NCBI GenBank assembly: GCA_005772955.1
Contig: SXID01000244.1
Location: forward strand, 36,292-100,291
Reading direction: 5' to 3'
Length of the DNA: 64,000 nt
Source: Planctomycetia bacterium
GTDB lineage: Bacteria; Planctomycetota; Planctomycetia; Gemmatales; Gemmataceae
Below the pieces are notes generated by a model. It did not search any database. It was not told where the DNA came from and was given only the letters and a program-made list of their open reading frames with translations. Every line of letters starts with the position of its first letter. The stretch's first letter is position 1. Positions 28,658-38,889 of the stretch are shown here, piece by piece. Made by a program: the position numbers and the translations under genes.

Positions 28658-29916
28658 CAGAGCAGTTCCGAGACCGTGTCGCGGTCGTCGAGGATGGCCA
28701 GCGGTCGCCCGCTACCGTCAGCGAAGCACTGCGACGGGTCAATGCCGATCGCCTGGTAAACCGTGCTGAGTACCTGCGGGACGGTGTACGGCCGGTTCTT
28801 GGGTCGTTCGCCGCGTGCCGTGGTGGAGCCAACCATCTGGCCCATCTTCAGCCCTCCGCCCGCGATGAGCGCCGACATGGCAGGATCCCAGTGGTCGCGG
28901 CCAGCCCGGTTGTTGATCTTCGGCGTGCGGCCGAACTCCCCCCACATCACGGTGACCACATCGTCTTGCAGCCCGCGATCGTGAAGATCGGAAATCAAGT
29001 TCGTGAGCGCGCGATCAACCTTCGGCAACCATTCTTTCAGATACTTGAAGTTGTCGAAGTGCGTGTCCCAGTTCCCGATGTCCAGCGTAACTGCCCCGAC
29101 ACCGGCCTCGACCAGTCGACGGGCGAGCAGAAACTTCTCCACGCCCTTGTAACGCTCAAGAGTTGGCGCGGGTTCTTGTGCCAAATCGAGTGCCTTGCGA
29201 GCGGCACCGGACAGGATGATGTCGAACGCTCGCGTCTGGAACGCATCCATCCCGGCCATACTGCCAGACGCATCGACCTCGCGGCGCACGTCGTCGAACC
29301 CAGCGAGCAGCGCCCGGCGTTCGTTCACGCGCTCGGCCGTCATGTTCTGCGCGAGCGACAGGTTCTGAACTCCGGGGCCACGCGGAGAGAACGGCTTGTG
29401 CGCGACACCGAGGTACGCCGGGTCCAGCCCGCTCGATTCGAACCGCAGGTTGACGTAAGGCGGAACGCCAGAGGTGCTGGGGCCACGGAGTTTCGAGATG
29501 ATCGAACCAAATGACGGGCGCCCGCTGACGAACCCGGTGTGCGTCTCCTGGTCGCGGTGGTCTGGTTGCCCGGCCACTACGCTGCGGATCACCGCGAGTT
29601 TGTCCCACATCTTCGCCTGGAGCGGGAACAACTCGCAGATATCCACGCCCGTCACGTTCGTGTGGATCGGCTTGAACTCCCCGCGATAGTCGTCCGGAGC
29701 GTCAGGCTTCAGGTCGTAGGTGTCCGTGTGCGGTGGTCCGCCAAACAGACAGACCATGATGACGGACTTGGGCCGCGAACGCCCGGTCCTGGCACTCGCG
29801 CGGAGCATGTCGGTGAGCGTCAGCCCGCCGACACCGACCGCACCGACCTTCAGAAAGCCGCGCCGTGAAAGCCCGTTACATGTGCGGATCGCGACACCGG
29901 AAGAAAACGTCAGCAC
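28657..29916 (-). CDS. DUF1501 protein with Tat-type leader (second copy)
   Basis: The 419-residue protein has the leader SRRGFLKVGAVGVGGLTLTD (twin arginine) and DUF1501 motifs: IMVCLFGGPPHTDTYDLKP near residue 52, VMWGEFGRTPKIN and GRDHWDPAMSAL in the C-terminal half. Unlike the copy at 25016 it has no DUF1549/DUF1553 partner next to it; instead a thioesterase gene overlaps its end. It is probably exported to the periplasm. Function is unproven. Confidence 0.92.
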   Translation of the reverse strand: MLTFSSGVAIRTCNGLSRRGFLKVGAVGVGGLTLTDMLRASARTGRSRPKSVIMVCLFGGPPHTDTYDLKPDAPDDYRGEFKPIHTNVTGVDICELFPLQAKMWDKLAVIRSVVAGQPDHRDQETHTGFVSGRPSFGSIISKLRGPSTSGVPPYVNLRFESSGLDPAYLGVAHKPFSPRGPGVQNLSLAQNMTAERVNERRALLAGFDDVRREVDASGSMAGMDAFQTRAFDIILSGAARKALDLAQEPAPTLERYKGVEKFLLARRLVEAGVGAVTLDIGNWDTHFDNFKYLKEWLPKVDRALTNLISDLHDRGLQDDVVTVMWGEFGRTPKINNRAGRDHWDPAMSALIAGGGLKMGQMVGSTTARGERPKNRPYTVPQVLSTVYQAIGIDPSQCFADGSGRPLAILDDRDTVSELL

Positions 29917-30081
29917 GGCGTGACTCCAGCGACGAACTGCGGCCCGAACCAGCGGCGGGAAACCAGAGCGGAACCGGGTTGAGGATCGGGGGTAGGTGAA
30001 AAAAGTCTACCACCCCTCCGGGCAGCAGACAAGCAACCCAAAGTTATTCCCATCACACCGGTGCGGACGGATGACGTCTCG

Positions 30082-31191
30082 TTACTTCCACTTGTTCTGG
30101 CGGTCCAACTCTTTCAGGAAGTCGAGCGCCTCGTCCACGGTGCCGACACGCGCGCCGCGCACGCGCCCCTTCGTGTCGAGTTCGCGCAGAAGCATCAGGT
30201 CGTCGAACTCATCGGACTCCTCCAGTTTCTTTCGCGCGCGGTGGCCAAGCGTGCCCGCCTTGTATTCCAGAGCGAGCATGTGGTTCTCGATCAACCACGC
30301 GGTTCGCGCCGTGATGAGGCCGTCGAGTGCTTGAAGCCCGGCAGCGACGTGGTCGTAGGAGTCGATCCCCTTCCCCACGTCGTGCAACAGCGCCGCCAGC
30401 AAGAACTCTTCATCCCAGGGGCGCTCGTCGCGCGCCAACTCGAAGACTTGCAGGAGGTGGAACAGCACGTCGCCTTCCGGGTGGTGCTTCGCACTCTGCT
30501 TCACGTTCTCCAGCGGCATCAGCAACATGCGGAACAGTTGGTACGGATCAATGGCCTCCTCTTGCTCCGCGATGGCGTCGTCGATGCTCACCTCGGGGTG
30601 CTCGCGTGCGATCAGTTCTTCGAGTTCGCGCGTACTGGCGCGTTCGATGGCCTTGCCCGTGATCGACGACTTGAACACGTAGTGCGCCTGGTTCTCCGCG
30701 TACACCGTCAGCTCGAAGTTGAACACATCGAACACGTGGACATGGGTGAACACGCGGCTCTCGCCGTGCTTCGTGATCTGCTTGTGTTCCACGTCGTACT
30801 GAAGCCCCTCTTCGTCGAGCGCCTGGGTGATCGGCTCAAGGTGGTCGCTGAAGAGGTGCAGGTCGATGTCGGACCCCTTACGGGTGTGTCCTGTCATCAC
30901 GCTGCCGATGAGCCGTGGGCGGAACCGGCACAGCATCCGCATGAGGCGCAGCGCGTGCAATCGCATGTCGCGGAGGTGCGCGGTGCGCGTGTCGCCCTCG
31001 TGTATGCGCGCGAACGTCTGGATTTGGTCGCGAACTTCCGCGTTGCTGGGCAGATCACTGGGTTTGACGGTGCCGCGACAGAGGCGTTTCGCGGCCTTGC
31101 GCTTGGCTGTGAAGTACTCGGACTCGACCCGCTCGTACATGAGCCGGGCGGCTTCGAACGCGATGGCGTGACGCAACTTGGCGTCGGACAT
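30082..31191 (-). CDS. Nucleotidyltransferase-HD domain protein
   Basis: The 369-residue protein has a nucleotidyltransferase core near residues 95-115 (RLIGSVMTGHTRKGSDIDLH; the G-S-x-D-x-D acidic pair binds metal). A C-terminal HD phosphohydrolase follows, near 235-300, with HHPEGDVLFH and LLAALLHDVGKG. This order recalls bacterial CCA-adding enzymes and the GlnD uridylyltransferase, but the protein is shorter and lacks their signature tails. It could be a tRNA nucleotidyltransferase relative or a nucleotide-signalling enzyme. It is monocistronic as far as I can see. Confidence 0.7.
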   Translation of the reverse strand: MSDAKLRHAIAFEAARLMYERVESEYFTAKRKAAKRLCRGTVKPSDLPSNAEVRDQIQTFARIHEGDTRTAHLRDMRLHALRLMRMLCRFRPRLIGSVMTGHTRKGSDIDLHLFSDHLEPITQALDEEGLQYDVEHKQITKHGESRVFTHVHVFDVFNFELTVYAENQAHYVFKSSITGKAIERASTRELEELIAREHPEVSIDDAIAEQEEAIDPYQLFRMLLMPLENVKQSAKHHPEGDVLFHLLQVFELARDERPWDEEFLLAALLHDVGKGIDSYDHVAAGLQALDGLITARTAWLIENHMLALEYKAGTLGHRARKKLEESDEFDDLMLLRELDTKGRVRGARVGTVDEALDFLKELDRQNKWK

Positions 31192-31292
31192 GCTTGTCGG
31201 GCAGCGGTGAGTTTTTAGCGAGCCTATCCAGTGCCGCCGCGAGGCTCGGTATCAAGAAGATACACAACGCGAGCGGGTTCGCGAAGGGCAAA

Positions 31293-32252
31293 TCAACCCT
31301 TCGCGACTGCACGCCAGTAGTCGAGGACGTCAGCGAGTGAGCGGTCGAGCGGAAGCCTCGGCGCCCACCCAGTCGCGGTGCGGAGTTTGTGCGCGTCGGC
31401 GCGGGTAATCGAGGTGTCGGCCTTGCGCCCGGCTTCGAGTTTCTGGTTCACCTTGATCGGCACACGCGACATCGACACGAGCCGGTCGAGCAGGTTCTGG
31501 ATCAGGTATGAGTCGCCGCGGGCCGCGTTGTATGCCTCACCACTCTTCCCATTCTCCAACAGGAGCGGAAACGCGGCCACGATGTCGCGCACGTCGGTGA
31601 TGTCCCGCCGCGCGGTGAGGTCGCCGGTATTAACCTCAGGCGGTTGCTTGCCGACCTCGGCAGCGGCGATCTGGCGCGCGAAGTTGGGCACCGCGAAGTC
31701 GGCGTTCTGACGCGGACCGATCTGGTTGAACAGCCGGACGCGGACAATGTCGAGTCCGGTACTGCGACAGTACTGATAACTGACAAGGTCCGCAGCGGCC
31801 TTGCTCGCGGCGTAAGGGCTGGCCGGCTTCAGCGTCGTGAACTCGTCACACGCCCCGTCGGCGCGGTCTGGTTCGCCATAAATCAACCCGGTTGAAACGA
31901 ACAACGTGCGTGTCGGCAGGCCCGACACGGCGAGTGCATCATACAGGGTGCGGGTCACGGTCAGATTCTCGCGCCACGCCCGGTCCGGGTCGCGAAACGA
32001 ACCGCCAGTGTTCGCATACCCCGCGAGGTGCACCACCCAGTCTGGCCGAGCCTGACGAATAATCGCCTCAGTTGCAGACAGGTCGCCCAGGTCGCACGCG
32101 GACAGTGTCGCGTGGGGCGCGAGGTGCGCGAGCGCCGCTGGCCACACCCCGCGCCGACTCACCCCGATGAGTGCGTGCCCGCCTAGCGACAGCAGGTGTT
32201 CCACCAGATGCCCGCCAACGAACCCGGTGATGCCCGTGATGAGGATTCGCAT
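31293..32252 (-). CDS. GDP-6-deoxy-D-lyxo-4-hexulose reductase-type SDR (RMD-like)
   Basis: Start ATG 32252 (MRILITGITGFVGGHL) places the NAD(P)-binding GxxGxxG at the very N-terminus, giving 319 residues. The SDR catalytic YxxxK is in SPYAASKAAADLVSYQY near residue 137. It follows GDP-mannose 4,6-dehydratase on the same strand, so it most likely reduces the 4-keto product to GDP-rhamnose (or a related 6-deoxyhexose) for surface polysaccharide. An NDP-sugar epimerase is the alternative. Confidence 0.82.
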   Translation of the reverse strand: MRILITGITGFVGGHLVEHLLSLGGHALIGVSRRGVWPAALAHLAPHATLSACDLGDLSATEAIIRQARPDWVVHLAGYANTGGSFRDPDRAWRENLTVTRTLYDALAVSGLPTRTLFVSTGLIYGEPDRADGACDEFTTLKPASPYAASKAAADLVSYQYCRSTGLDIVRVRLFNQIGPRQNADFAVPNFARQIAAAEVGKQPPEVNTGDLTARRDITDVRDIVAAFPLLLENGKSGEAYNAARGDSYLIQNLLDRLVSMSRVPIKVNQKLEAGRKADTSITRADAHKLRTATGWAPRLPLDRSLADVLDYWRAVAKG

Positions 32253-32265
32253 AGTCGGCTGCGCC

Positions 32266-32352
32266 GGAGTTCCAAGTTCCAAGTTGTAGACAGGACCGGC
32301 GTTGGTCTTGTGGAGTTACCTGGGCACTCGGAACTCTGGAACTTGGAACTCC
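32266..32352. repeat. Inverted repeat between the GDP-sugar genes
   Basis: GGAGTTCCAAGTTCCA at 32266-32281 pairs with its exact complement at 32337-32352; the arms contain short GTTCCAA sub-repeats. It fills the 103-bp operon gap. Confidence 0.7.
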
Positions 32353-32355
32353 GAT

Positions 32356-33504
<1,149 letters not shown>

Positions 33505-33547
33505 TCAAGGAACTAGAGCTTACGCCCCCCCGCTCGCCAAACAACGT

Positions 33548-34714
33548 CTACTTCCTCGGCTGCGTGAGCAGGAACAGGTAGGTGGCGAAGTTGCGGTGCA
33601 GCGCCATGTACGATTCCTCATTCCCACTCGGCGCGGCTGCGAACTGCAACTTGTGCCGGGTCATGTGCTTCACGAAGTCCGCGACAGTCGTGCCCTCGAC
33701 TGACCACTTCGGGTCTATCAAGCCGTTTCCCGCACCCGCCTTCATCGCCTTCAGCGCGTTCGACATCTGGCTCGTGAATCGGCGGGCCGTGGCGGCGTCC
33801 TCGTCCGGCAGGGTCTTGGCGACCGAGCCGAGTGCGGCTTCGACCCTCTCAAGCGTGACCTCGAACTGCGACCGCCGCGACGGGTCCGGCGACTTCCCGG
33901 CCTGCAACGCGATCGCTACTGCGGTGAAATCGCGGTCGAGTGCGACGCGAAGGTCTTTCAGCGCCGGGTCGTAGAACGCGGTCGGGAAGTCGAGATTGCC
34001 AGCCCGGCGCGCCAGATTCAGAGCGTCTGCACCGTCAGTCCCCCCGAAGCGCACTTCGTCCAGTAGCGCAACCGAGACAAACGCCGACGCTCGATTCCCG
34101 CCCTTCGGTTCGGCCTTCACGATCTCCTTCAGAAGTTCGTTGAGCGTCTCACCGGAGATTACCCGTGCCCGATCCGCCGGGGCGAGCGCCTTCGCAAAGC
34201 CATCAGGCATCGCCACTCCCCCGGGTGTGCCGACGACCGCCAGGCCACCCGGTTTCTCACCCGACGAACCGTACCCGCCCGCGGCCATCGTGCGCTGGGC
34301 GCGTTGTAGGTCGTACTGGTTCTGGAGCGCGATGTTGGACCCTGAACTTGCCCCGCCGTACATTTCCTGACCGCTCTGCGGGTAGAACGCCGGGTAGCCC
34401 CAGATCGGAGGGGAAATGCTTGAGTAGAAGGTCTGGGTTCTGAGCGTCGCCCCGCTGTACGGATTCGTCACGTGCGTGCTGTACTGGAACGTGTATCGCG
34501 GCGGTTGGAGGTATGGGTTGAGCGGCGGCAACGGGGCCAACCGCGGGAGCGGTTGCAACGGCGGTAACAGCGGTAACGGCGAAAGCAATGGCGGCCCATT
34601 GTACGAGTACCGAAAGCCATAACCATAGCCCGGACCGAACTGGGCCGACGCCATCGCGGGGCTGAAGAGCAGGCCCGCAACACCGAGAACGAGGAGAGCA
34701 GTGAGCCGAGTCAC
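33548..34714 (-). CDS. Secreted hypothetical protein with Leu-Pro repeat region
   Basis: The 388-residue protein has a clear signal peptide (MTRLTALLVLGVAGLLFSPAMASA). A low-complexity segment built from PLP, LPPL and similar units covers residues about 38-70 (PLLSPLPLLPPLQPLPRL). The rest has no recognised domain; the C-terminal half is mostly helical and charged and ends in LFLLTQPRK. It is typical of exported planctomycete proteins of unknown role and has no operon partner. Confidence 0.8.
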   Translation of the reverse strand: MTRLTALLVLGVAGLLFSPAMASAQFGPGYGYGFRYSYNGPPLLSPLPLLPPLQPLPRLAPLPPLNPYLQPPRYTFQYSTHVTNPYSGATLRTQTFYSSISPPIWGYPAFYPQSGQEMYGGASSGSNIALQNQYDLQRAQRTMAAGGYGSSGEKPGGLAVVGTPGGVAMPDGFAKALAPADRARVISGETLNELLKEIVKAEPKGGNRASAFVSVALLDEVRFGGTDGADALNLARRAGNLDFPTAFYDPALKDLRVALDRDFTAVAIALQAGKSPDPSRRSQFEVTLERVEAALGSVAKTLPDEDAATARRFTSQMSNALKAMKAGAGNGLIDPKWSVEGTTVADFVKHMTRHKLQFAAAPSGNEESYMALHRNFATYLFLLTQPRK

Positions 34715-34844
34715 GACCGCACCGTTGAAATGAAGGAGAACGTTGACACGACTCCGTCACACCTATCGATTATTCGCCCGAATCGGACGATCCTTACACG
34801 ATCCGCTCGCACCGACCTCCTCATTTCCGACAACTTCACGGTCG

Positions 34845-35843
34845 TTACGTTGGCACAATGACAATTTTCCCCGCGAGCGTCCCGGCTTTCCGGAGCGTGT
34901 TGACTTCTTGCAACTCGTGCGCCTTCGCCGTCTCCGCGAGCGAAAACCTCGCACCAACAAGGGTTTTCAACTTTCCTGTCTTCATCCACCTTCCAATGTC
35001 AGCGGCACAGACCTGCTGCTCGGCGGCTGTCATGTTGAACATCGCGAAGCCCACCAGAGACAGCCCTTTCACGTAGAAGGGGCCATTGGGCAGCACCGGC
35101 CGCGCAGCGCGCCCTGCCATCACCACGATCCGCCCGCGCGCAGCCATCAACTCGATGGTTTTGTCGAATTCCCCCGGCGGGAGCGTTTCGTACCACACGT
35201 TGATTCCCAAGCCGGCGGTGGCTTCTTTCACGCGCGCGGCAACATCTTCCGTCTTGTAATTGACGACCCAGTCGGCGCCGAGATCACGCGCCAACTTCGC
35301 TTTCTCATCACTTCCGACAGTACAGACCACCCGCGCGCCGGTGGCCTTCGCCATTTGCACGACCATCGACCCGACGCCGCCGGTGCCGCCGTTCACGAAG
35401 ACCGTTTCGCCCTTTGTCAGATTCGCGCGATGGAATAACCCCAGGTGTGCGGTAATGCCCACCAGCGCGCCGCACGCGACCTGCTCGTCTGAGGTGCCAT
35501 CGGGAGTGGAGTACGCCCACTTCTCTTCGACGCACACAAACTCCGCGCACGTCCCCTGACGTCCAAGTAAACCCTGGTTGCTGCCCCATACGCGATCGCC
35601 CGGTTTGAAGCGAGCGACGCCAGGACCGACCGCCTCGACCACTCCGGCGAAGTCGGTGCCGGTGATCGCGGGCTTCGGCAGCGGCATGGGAGCTGCTCCG
35701 CTGCGAATGTAAGTGTCAATGGGGTTGATCGAGGCGGCCGTGACACGCACCAGAACCTCACCCTCTTTCGGTTTCGGTGTGGGAAAATCACCGACCCGGA
35801 TCACGTCCGGCGTACCGGTCGTGTCGAAGAACGCGGCTTTCAT
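34845..35843 (-). CDS. MDR-family NADPH:quinone oxidoreductase-like protein
   Basis: Start ATG 35843 (MKAAFFDTTGTPDVIRVGDF) fits the family N-terminus and gives 332 residues. The GroES-like half holds EVLVRVTAASINPIDTY. The nucleotide site is GGTGGVGSMVVQMAKATGA near residue 150. The structural and catalytic zinc cysteines of alcohol dehydrogenases are absent, so it is the zinc-free quinone-oxidoreductase type. The substrate is unknown. It is divergent from the phenylalanine hydroxylase gene. Confidence 0.87.
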   Translation of the reverse strand: MKAAFFDTTGTPDVIRVGDFPTPKPKEGEVLVRVTAASINPIDTYIRSGAAPMPLPKPAITGTDFAGVVEAVGPGVARFKPGDRVWGSNQGLLGRQGTCAEFVCVEEKWAYSTPDGTSDEQVACGALVGITAHLGLFHRANLTKGETVFVNGGTGGVGSMVVQMAKATGARVVCTVGSDEKAKLARDLGADWVVNYKTEDVAARVKEATAGLGINVWYETLPPGEFDKTIELMAARGRIVVMAGRAARPVLPNGPFYVKGLSLVGFAMFNMTAAEQQVCAADIGRWMKTGKLKTLVGARFSLAETAKAHELQEVNTLRKAGTLAGKIVIVPT

Positions 35844-36004
35844 AGTTAGGCCCGCTTGGGAGGTAAGGGAAACGCGCCCGGGGCGCGAGAACGGGGGGGC
35901 GAAGAAATCCCCGCGCCCCGATAGCATAAAGACCGGGACCACCGCGGTCACGCGGTTCCGGTTGTTATCTCTCCCTCAACCGGATGAGTTCGCAGGATGT
36001 CGCA

Positions 36005-36904
36005 ATGAACGAAGCACCGAACACGCTCGTCGAATACGGGACGGTCATCGACGCGCACGCGATGGTCGAACCGCCCGACACAGTGGAACTAGAACTCGAA
36101 CCCGGGCACCCTGGTGAACACGACGCGGAGTACATCGCGCGGCGAAAAGAACTCTTCGCGCTCACACGCCACCACCGGCTCGAAAACCTCGGCCCGCCGC
36201 TCGTGACGTACACCCCCGAAGAGACCCGCATCTGGCGCGAGGTTTCGCCAAAGTTGCACGAACTCCACGACAAGTACGCCTGTGCCCTCTATCTCCAGGC
36301 GAAACGCGACCTCGCGATCACCGAAACGGAGATCCCGCAACTCAAGACGCTGAGCGAGCAGATTGATCGCGAGACGAACATGCGCCTCGTCCCGGTAGAA
36401 GGCGCGCTGCCGTACCGCACGTTCTACGAGTACATCGCGGAGCGCGGGTTCCCGGTGACGCAGTTCATCCGGCACGGCTCGCATCCTGAGTTCACGCCCG
36501 AACCGGACATGATCCACGATTGCCTCGGCCACGTCCCGCCACTGATGAACCAGGACTACGCCGAACTGCTCACTCTGATCGGGAAAGCCGCCGCGACCAC
36601 GCCGCACGGCGACCAAGTTCTCGCGCTGAAGCGGTTCAGTTGGTTCAGCATCGAGTTCGGGTTGATCGAGGAACACGGCGAAACGAAGGTGTTCGGTGCC
36701 GGTATCCTGTCGAGTACGGGCGAGATCCCGCACTCGCTATTCTCGCCACACGCGACTCGACGGCAGTTCGTGACCGACGCGGTGATTACGACCGACTACG
36801 ACCCGTCGCAGATGCAAAAGGACTTCTTCGTCGCCCCATCGCTACCGTTTCTGCGAAGAGAACTGGAATCGCTGGTGCGGCGGTTTAATATCCCCGTGCT
36901 CTGA
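36005..36904 (+). CDS. phhA: Phenylalanine 4-monooxygenase (aromatic amino acid hydroxylase)
   Basis: The likely start is ATG 36005 because AGGA lies seven bases upstream; ATG 35984 is in frame too. The product has 299 residues. The iron site is MIHDCLGHVP (His171, His176) plus Glu in WFSIEFGLIEE (near 217). PHGDQVLALKRFSWF and GAGILSSTGEI are also family motifs. It hydroxylates phenylalanine to tyrosine with a pterin cofactor. It is the first gene of a catabolic block with HPPD, a FAH-family hydrolase and homogentisate dioxygenase. No ACT domain is present, as in bacterial forms. Confidence 0.93.
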   Translation: MNEAPNTLVEYGTVIDAHAMVEPPDTVELELEPGHPGEHDAEYIARRKELFALTRHHRLENLGPPLVTYTPEETRIWREVSPKLHELHDKYACALYLQAKRDLAITETEIPQLKTLSEQIDRETNMRLVPVEGALPYRTFYEYIAERGFPVTQFIRHGSHPEFTPEPDMIHDCLGHVPPLMNQDYAELLTLIGKAAATTPHGDQVLALKRFSWFSIEFGLIEEHGETKVFGAGILSSTGEIPHSLFSPHATRRQFVTDAVITTDYDPSQMQKDFFVAPSLPFLRRELESLVRRFNIPVL

Positions 36905-36969
36905 GGCGAACCCCGCCCGCAAGGGCGGGGTGATGCCGACGCACCCCCGCCTTGCAAGTGGGGTTCGCC
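36905..36969. repeat. Inverted repeat between hydroxylase and HPPD genes
   Basis: GGCGAACCCC (36905-36914) pairs with GGGGTTCGCC (36960-36969). A CCCGCCCGCAAGGGCGGG hairpin lies inside. It fills nearly the whole 83-bp gap. Confidence 0.75.
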
Positions 36970-36987
36970 AACACCTCCCGTACACCC

Positions 36988-38088
36988 ATGACAGAGATTC
37001 CACTGCGCAAGATCGACCATGTTCGCTTCTTCGTGGGGAACGCGCGCCAGAGCGCGTTCTTCTACCGCAACGCGTTCGGGTTCGACGTGGTCGCCTACGC
37101 CGGTCTCGAAACAAAAGTGCGCCACGAAGCCGGCTACGTACTGAAGCAGGGCGAGATCACGTTCGTCCTCGCCTCGCCACTGTCGGGCCAGCACCCCGAA
37201 AGCAACCGACTCGTCACCCACGGCGACGGTGTGATGGACATCGCACTCGACGTGCCCGATGTGCGCGCGTGCTACGAGGAGGCCGTCAAACGCGGCGCGA
37301 TCGGCGTACGCCCGCCGGAGGCTCGCGAAGACGAGTACGGGGTGTTCGAGACCGCGAGCATCCAGGCGTACGGCGACACCACACACTCGTTCGTCAACCG
37401 CGACCGGTATCGCGGCGTGTTTGCGCCCGGTTTCAAACCGATCGACCCGGAACGCTATCAGGAGAGTACCGGACGCCCCGTCGGACTCGCAGCGATTGAT
37501 CACATCGTCGCGAATGTCGAAGAAGGAAAGATGAACGAGTGGGTCGAGTTCTACCGCAAGGTGCTCGGCTTCACGCAGCTCGTCTCATTCGACGACAAGG
37601 ATATCAGCACGGAGTATTCGGCGCTGATGTCGAAGGTGGTGCAGAACGGCACCGGGCGGGTGAAGTTCCCGATCAACGAGCCGGCGCAGGCGAAGCGCCG
37701 CAGTCAGATCGACGAGTACCTCCAATATTACGGTGGCCCCGGCGTGCAGCACATTGCGCTCATCACGGGCGATATCGTCAAGACTGTGCGGGCGATGCGG
37801 GCCAACGACGTGTCGTTCCTGCGCGTACCTCGCGCATACTACGACACGCTCACCGCTCGCGTCGGCCCCATCAAGGAAGACCTGCAAGAACTCGTGGAAC
37901 TTGGCATCCTCGTCGATAAAGACGACGAGGGCTACATGCTGCAAATCTTCACGAAACCGGTCGCGGACCGACCGACGCTGTTCTTCGAGGTGATCCAGCG
38001 CCGCGGGTCGAAGAGCTTCGGGAAGGGCAACTTCAAGGCGCTGTTCGAGGCGATCGAGCGCGAGCAAGAGTTACGTGGAACGTTGTGA
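36988..38088 (+). CDS. hppD: 4-hydroxyphenylpyruvate dioxygenase
   Basis: Start ATG 36988 gives 366 residues, a normal HPPD length. It has two vicinal-oxygen-chelate halves. The Fe(II) ligands in the C-terminal half are His in AAIDHIVANV (near 172), His in GVQHIALIT (near 252) and Glu in TLFFEVIQRRG (near 333). The end (SFGKGNFKALFEAIEREQ) is the HPPD C-terminal helix signature. The enzyme converts 4-hydroxyphenylpyruvate to homogentisate. It lies between phenylalanine hydroxylase and FAH/HGO genes, matching the pathway order. Confidence 0.96.
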   Translation: MTEIPLRKIDHVRFFVGNARQSAFFYRNAFGFDVVAYAGLETKVRHEAGYVLKQGEITFVLASPLSGQHPESNRLVTHGDGVMDIALDVPDVRACYEEAVKRGAIGVRPPEAREDEYGVFETASIQAYGDTTHSFVNRDRYRGVFAPGFKPIDPERYQESTGRPVGLAAIDHIVANVEEGKMNEWVEFYRKVLGFTQLVSFDDKDISTEYSALMSKVVQNGTGRVKFPINEPAQAKRRSQIDEYLQYYGGPGVQHIALITGDIVKTVRAMRANDVSFLRVPRAYYDTLTARVGPIKEDLQELVELGILVDKDDEGYMLQIFTKPVADRPTLFFEVIQRRGSKSFGKGNFKALFEAIEREQELRGTL

Positions 38089-38089
38089 T

Positions 38090-38165
38090 GTCGAACCGCC
38101 GGCGTAAGCCGGCCGGGTGACACGTCAGCACAAAGCACCCGGCCGGCTTACGCCGGCGGTTCGAC
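38090..38165. repeat. 29-bp perfect inverted repeat between HPPD and FAH genes
   Basis: Arms at 38090-38118 and 38137-38165 are exact reverse complements, each holding a nested CCGGCGTAAGCCGG palindrome, with an 18-nt spacer. It occupies almost all of the 87-bp gap. Confidence 0.88.
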
Positions 38166-38175
38166 GGAGATCGTT

Positions 38176-38889
38176 ATGCCAGCACCCTTCCCCGTCGCTT
38201 CCCTGCGCGACTTCTACGCGTTTGAGCAGCACGTGAAAACGTGCCGCCGGCATCGCGGACTCGACATGGTGCCGCAGTGGTATCAGGTGCCCGTGTTCTA
38301 CTTCTCGAACCCGGTCGCGATCATCGGCGACGGCGATCCGGTGTGGGCGCCGAAAGGCAGCGCCGCTCTCGATTACGAACTTGAACTGGCGTGTGTCGTG
38401 GGCAAGCCCGCGCGCGATCTTCCGCCCGACGACTCCGCGATGGAGTGCCTCGCGGGGTTCACCATCATGAACGACTGGAGCGCGCGCGACATTCAGAAGG
38501 CAGAGATGGCAGTGGGCTTGGGGCCGTCGAAGAGCAAGGACTTTGCCACGTCGCTCGGGCCGCACGTGGTGCCACTTGCGGTTGCGCGTGATCGTTACCG
38601 CGACGGCCGGCTTCACGTCGAGATGACCGCCACTGTGAACGGGAAGCAATATTCGCGCGGCAACGGCGGTACCATGTACTGGACGTGGCCGCAGTTGCTG
38701 GCGCACGCGAGTCGCGACACCGAACTGAAACCCGGCGACGTGATCGGCAGCGGCACCGTTGGCACCGGGTGTATTCTGGAACTGACGCCGGAAGCCGTCG
38801 GCGGGTGGCTGAATCCCGGCGATGTCGTGGAACTAACCATCGAGTGCCTCGGCACTTTGCGAAACCCCGTCAGGGAGCGCCCGTCGTGA
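38176..38889 (+). CDS. Fumarylacetoacetate hydrolase family protein
   Basis: The 237-residue protein starts at ATG 38176, with GGAG six bases before. The FAH-fold motifs are AALDYELELACVVGKPAR near residue 55 (the Glu pair binds metal), GFTIMNDWSARDIQ near 94 and GSGTVGTGCILEL near 192. In this cluster it most likely cleaves fumarylacetoacetate to fumarate and acetoacetate, the last step of tyrosine breakdown. Family members also act on other 2-keto substrates and this one is the short form, so the exact substrate is inferred from context. Its end overlaps the next small ORF. Confidence 0.9.
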   Translation: MPAPFPVASLRDFYAFEQHVKTCRRHRGLDMVPQWYQVPVFYFSNPVAIIGDGDPVWAPKGSAALDYELELACVVGKPARDLPPDDSAMECLAGFTIMNDWSARDIQKAEMAVGLGPSKSKDFATSLGPHVVPLAVARDRYRDGRLHVEMTATVNGKQYSRGNGGTMYWTWPQLLAHASRDTELKPGDVIGSGTVGTGCILELTPEAVGGWLNPGDVVELTIECLGTLRNPVRERPS

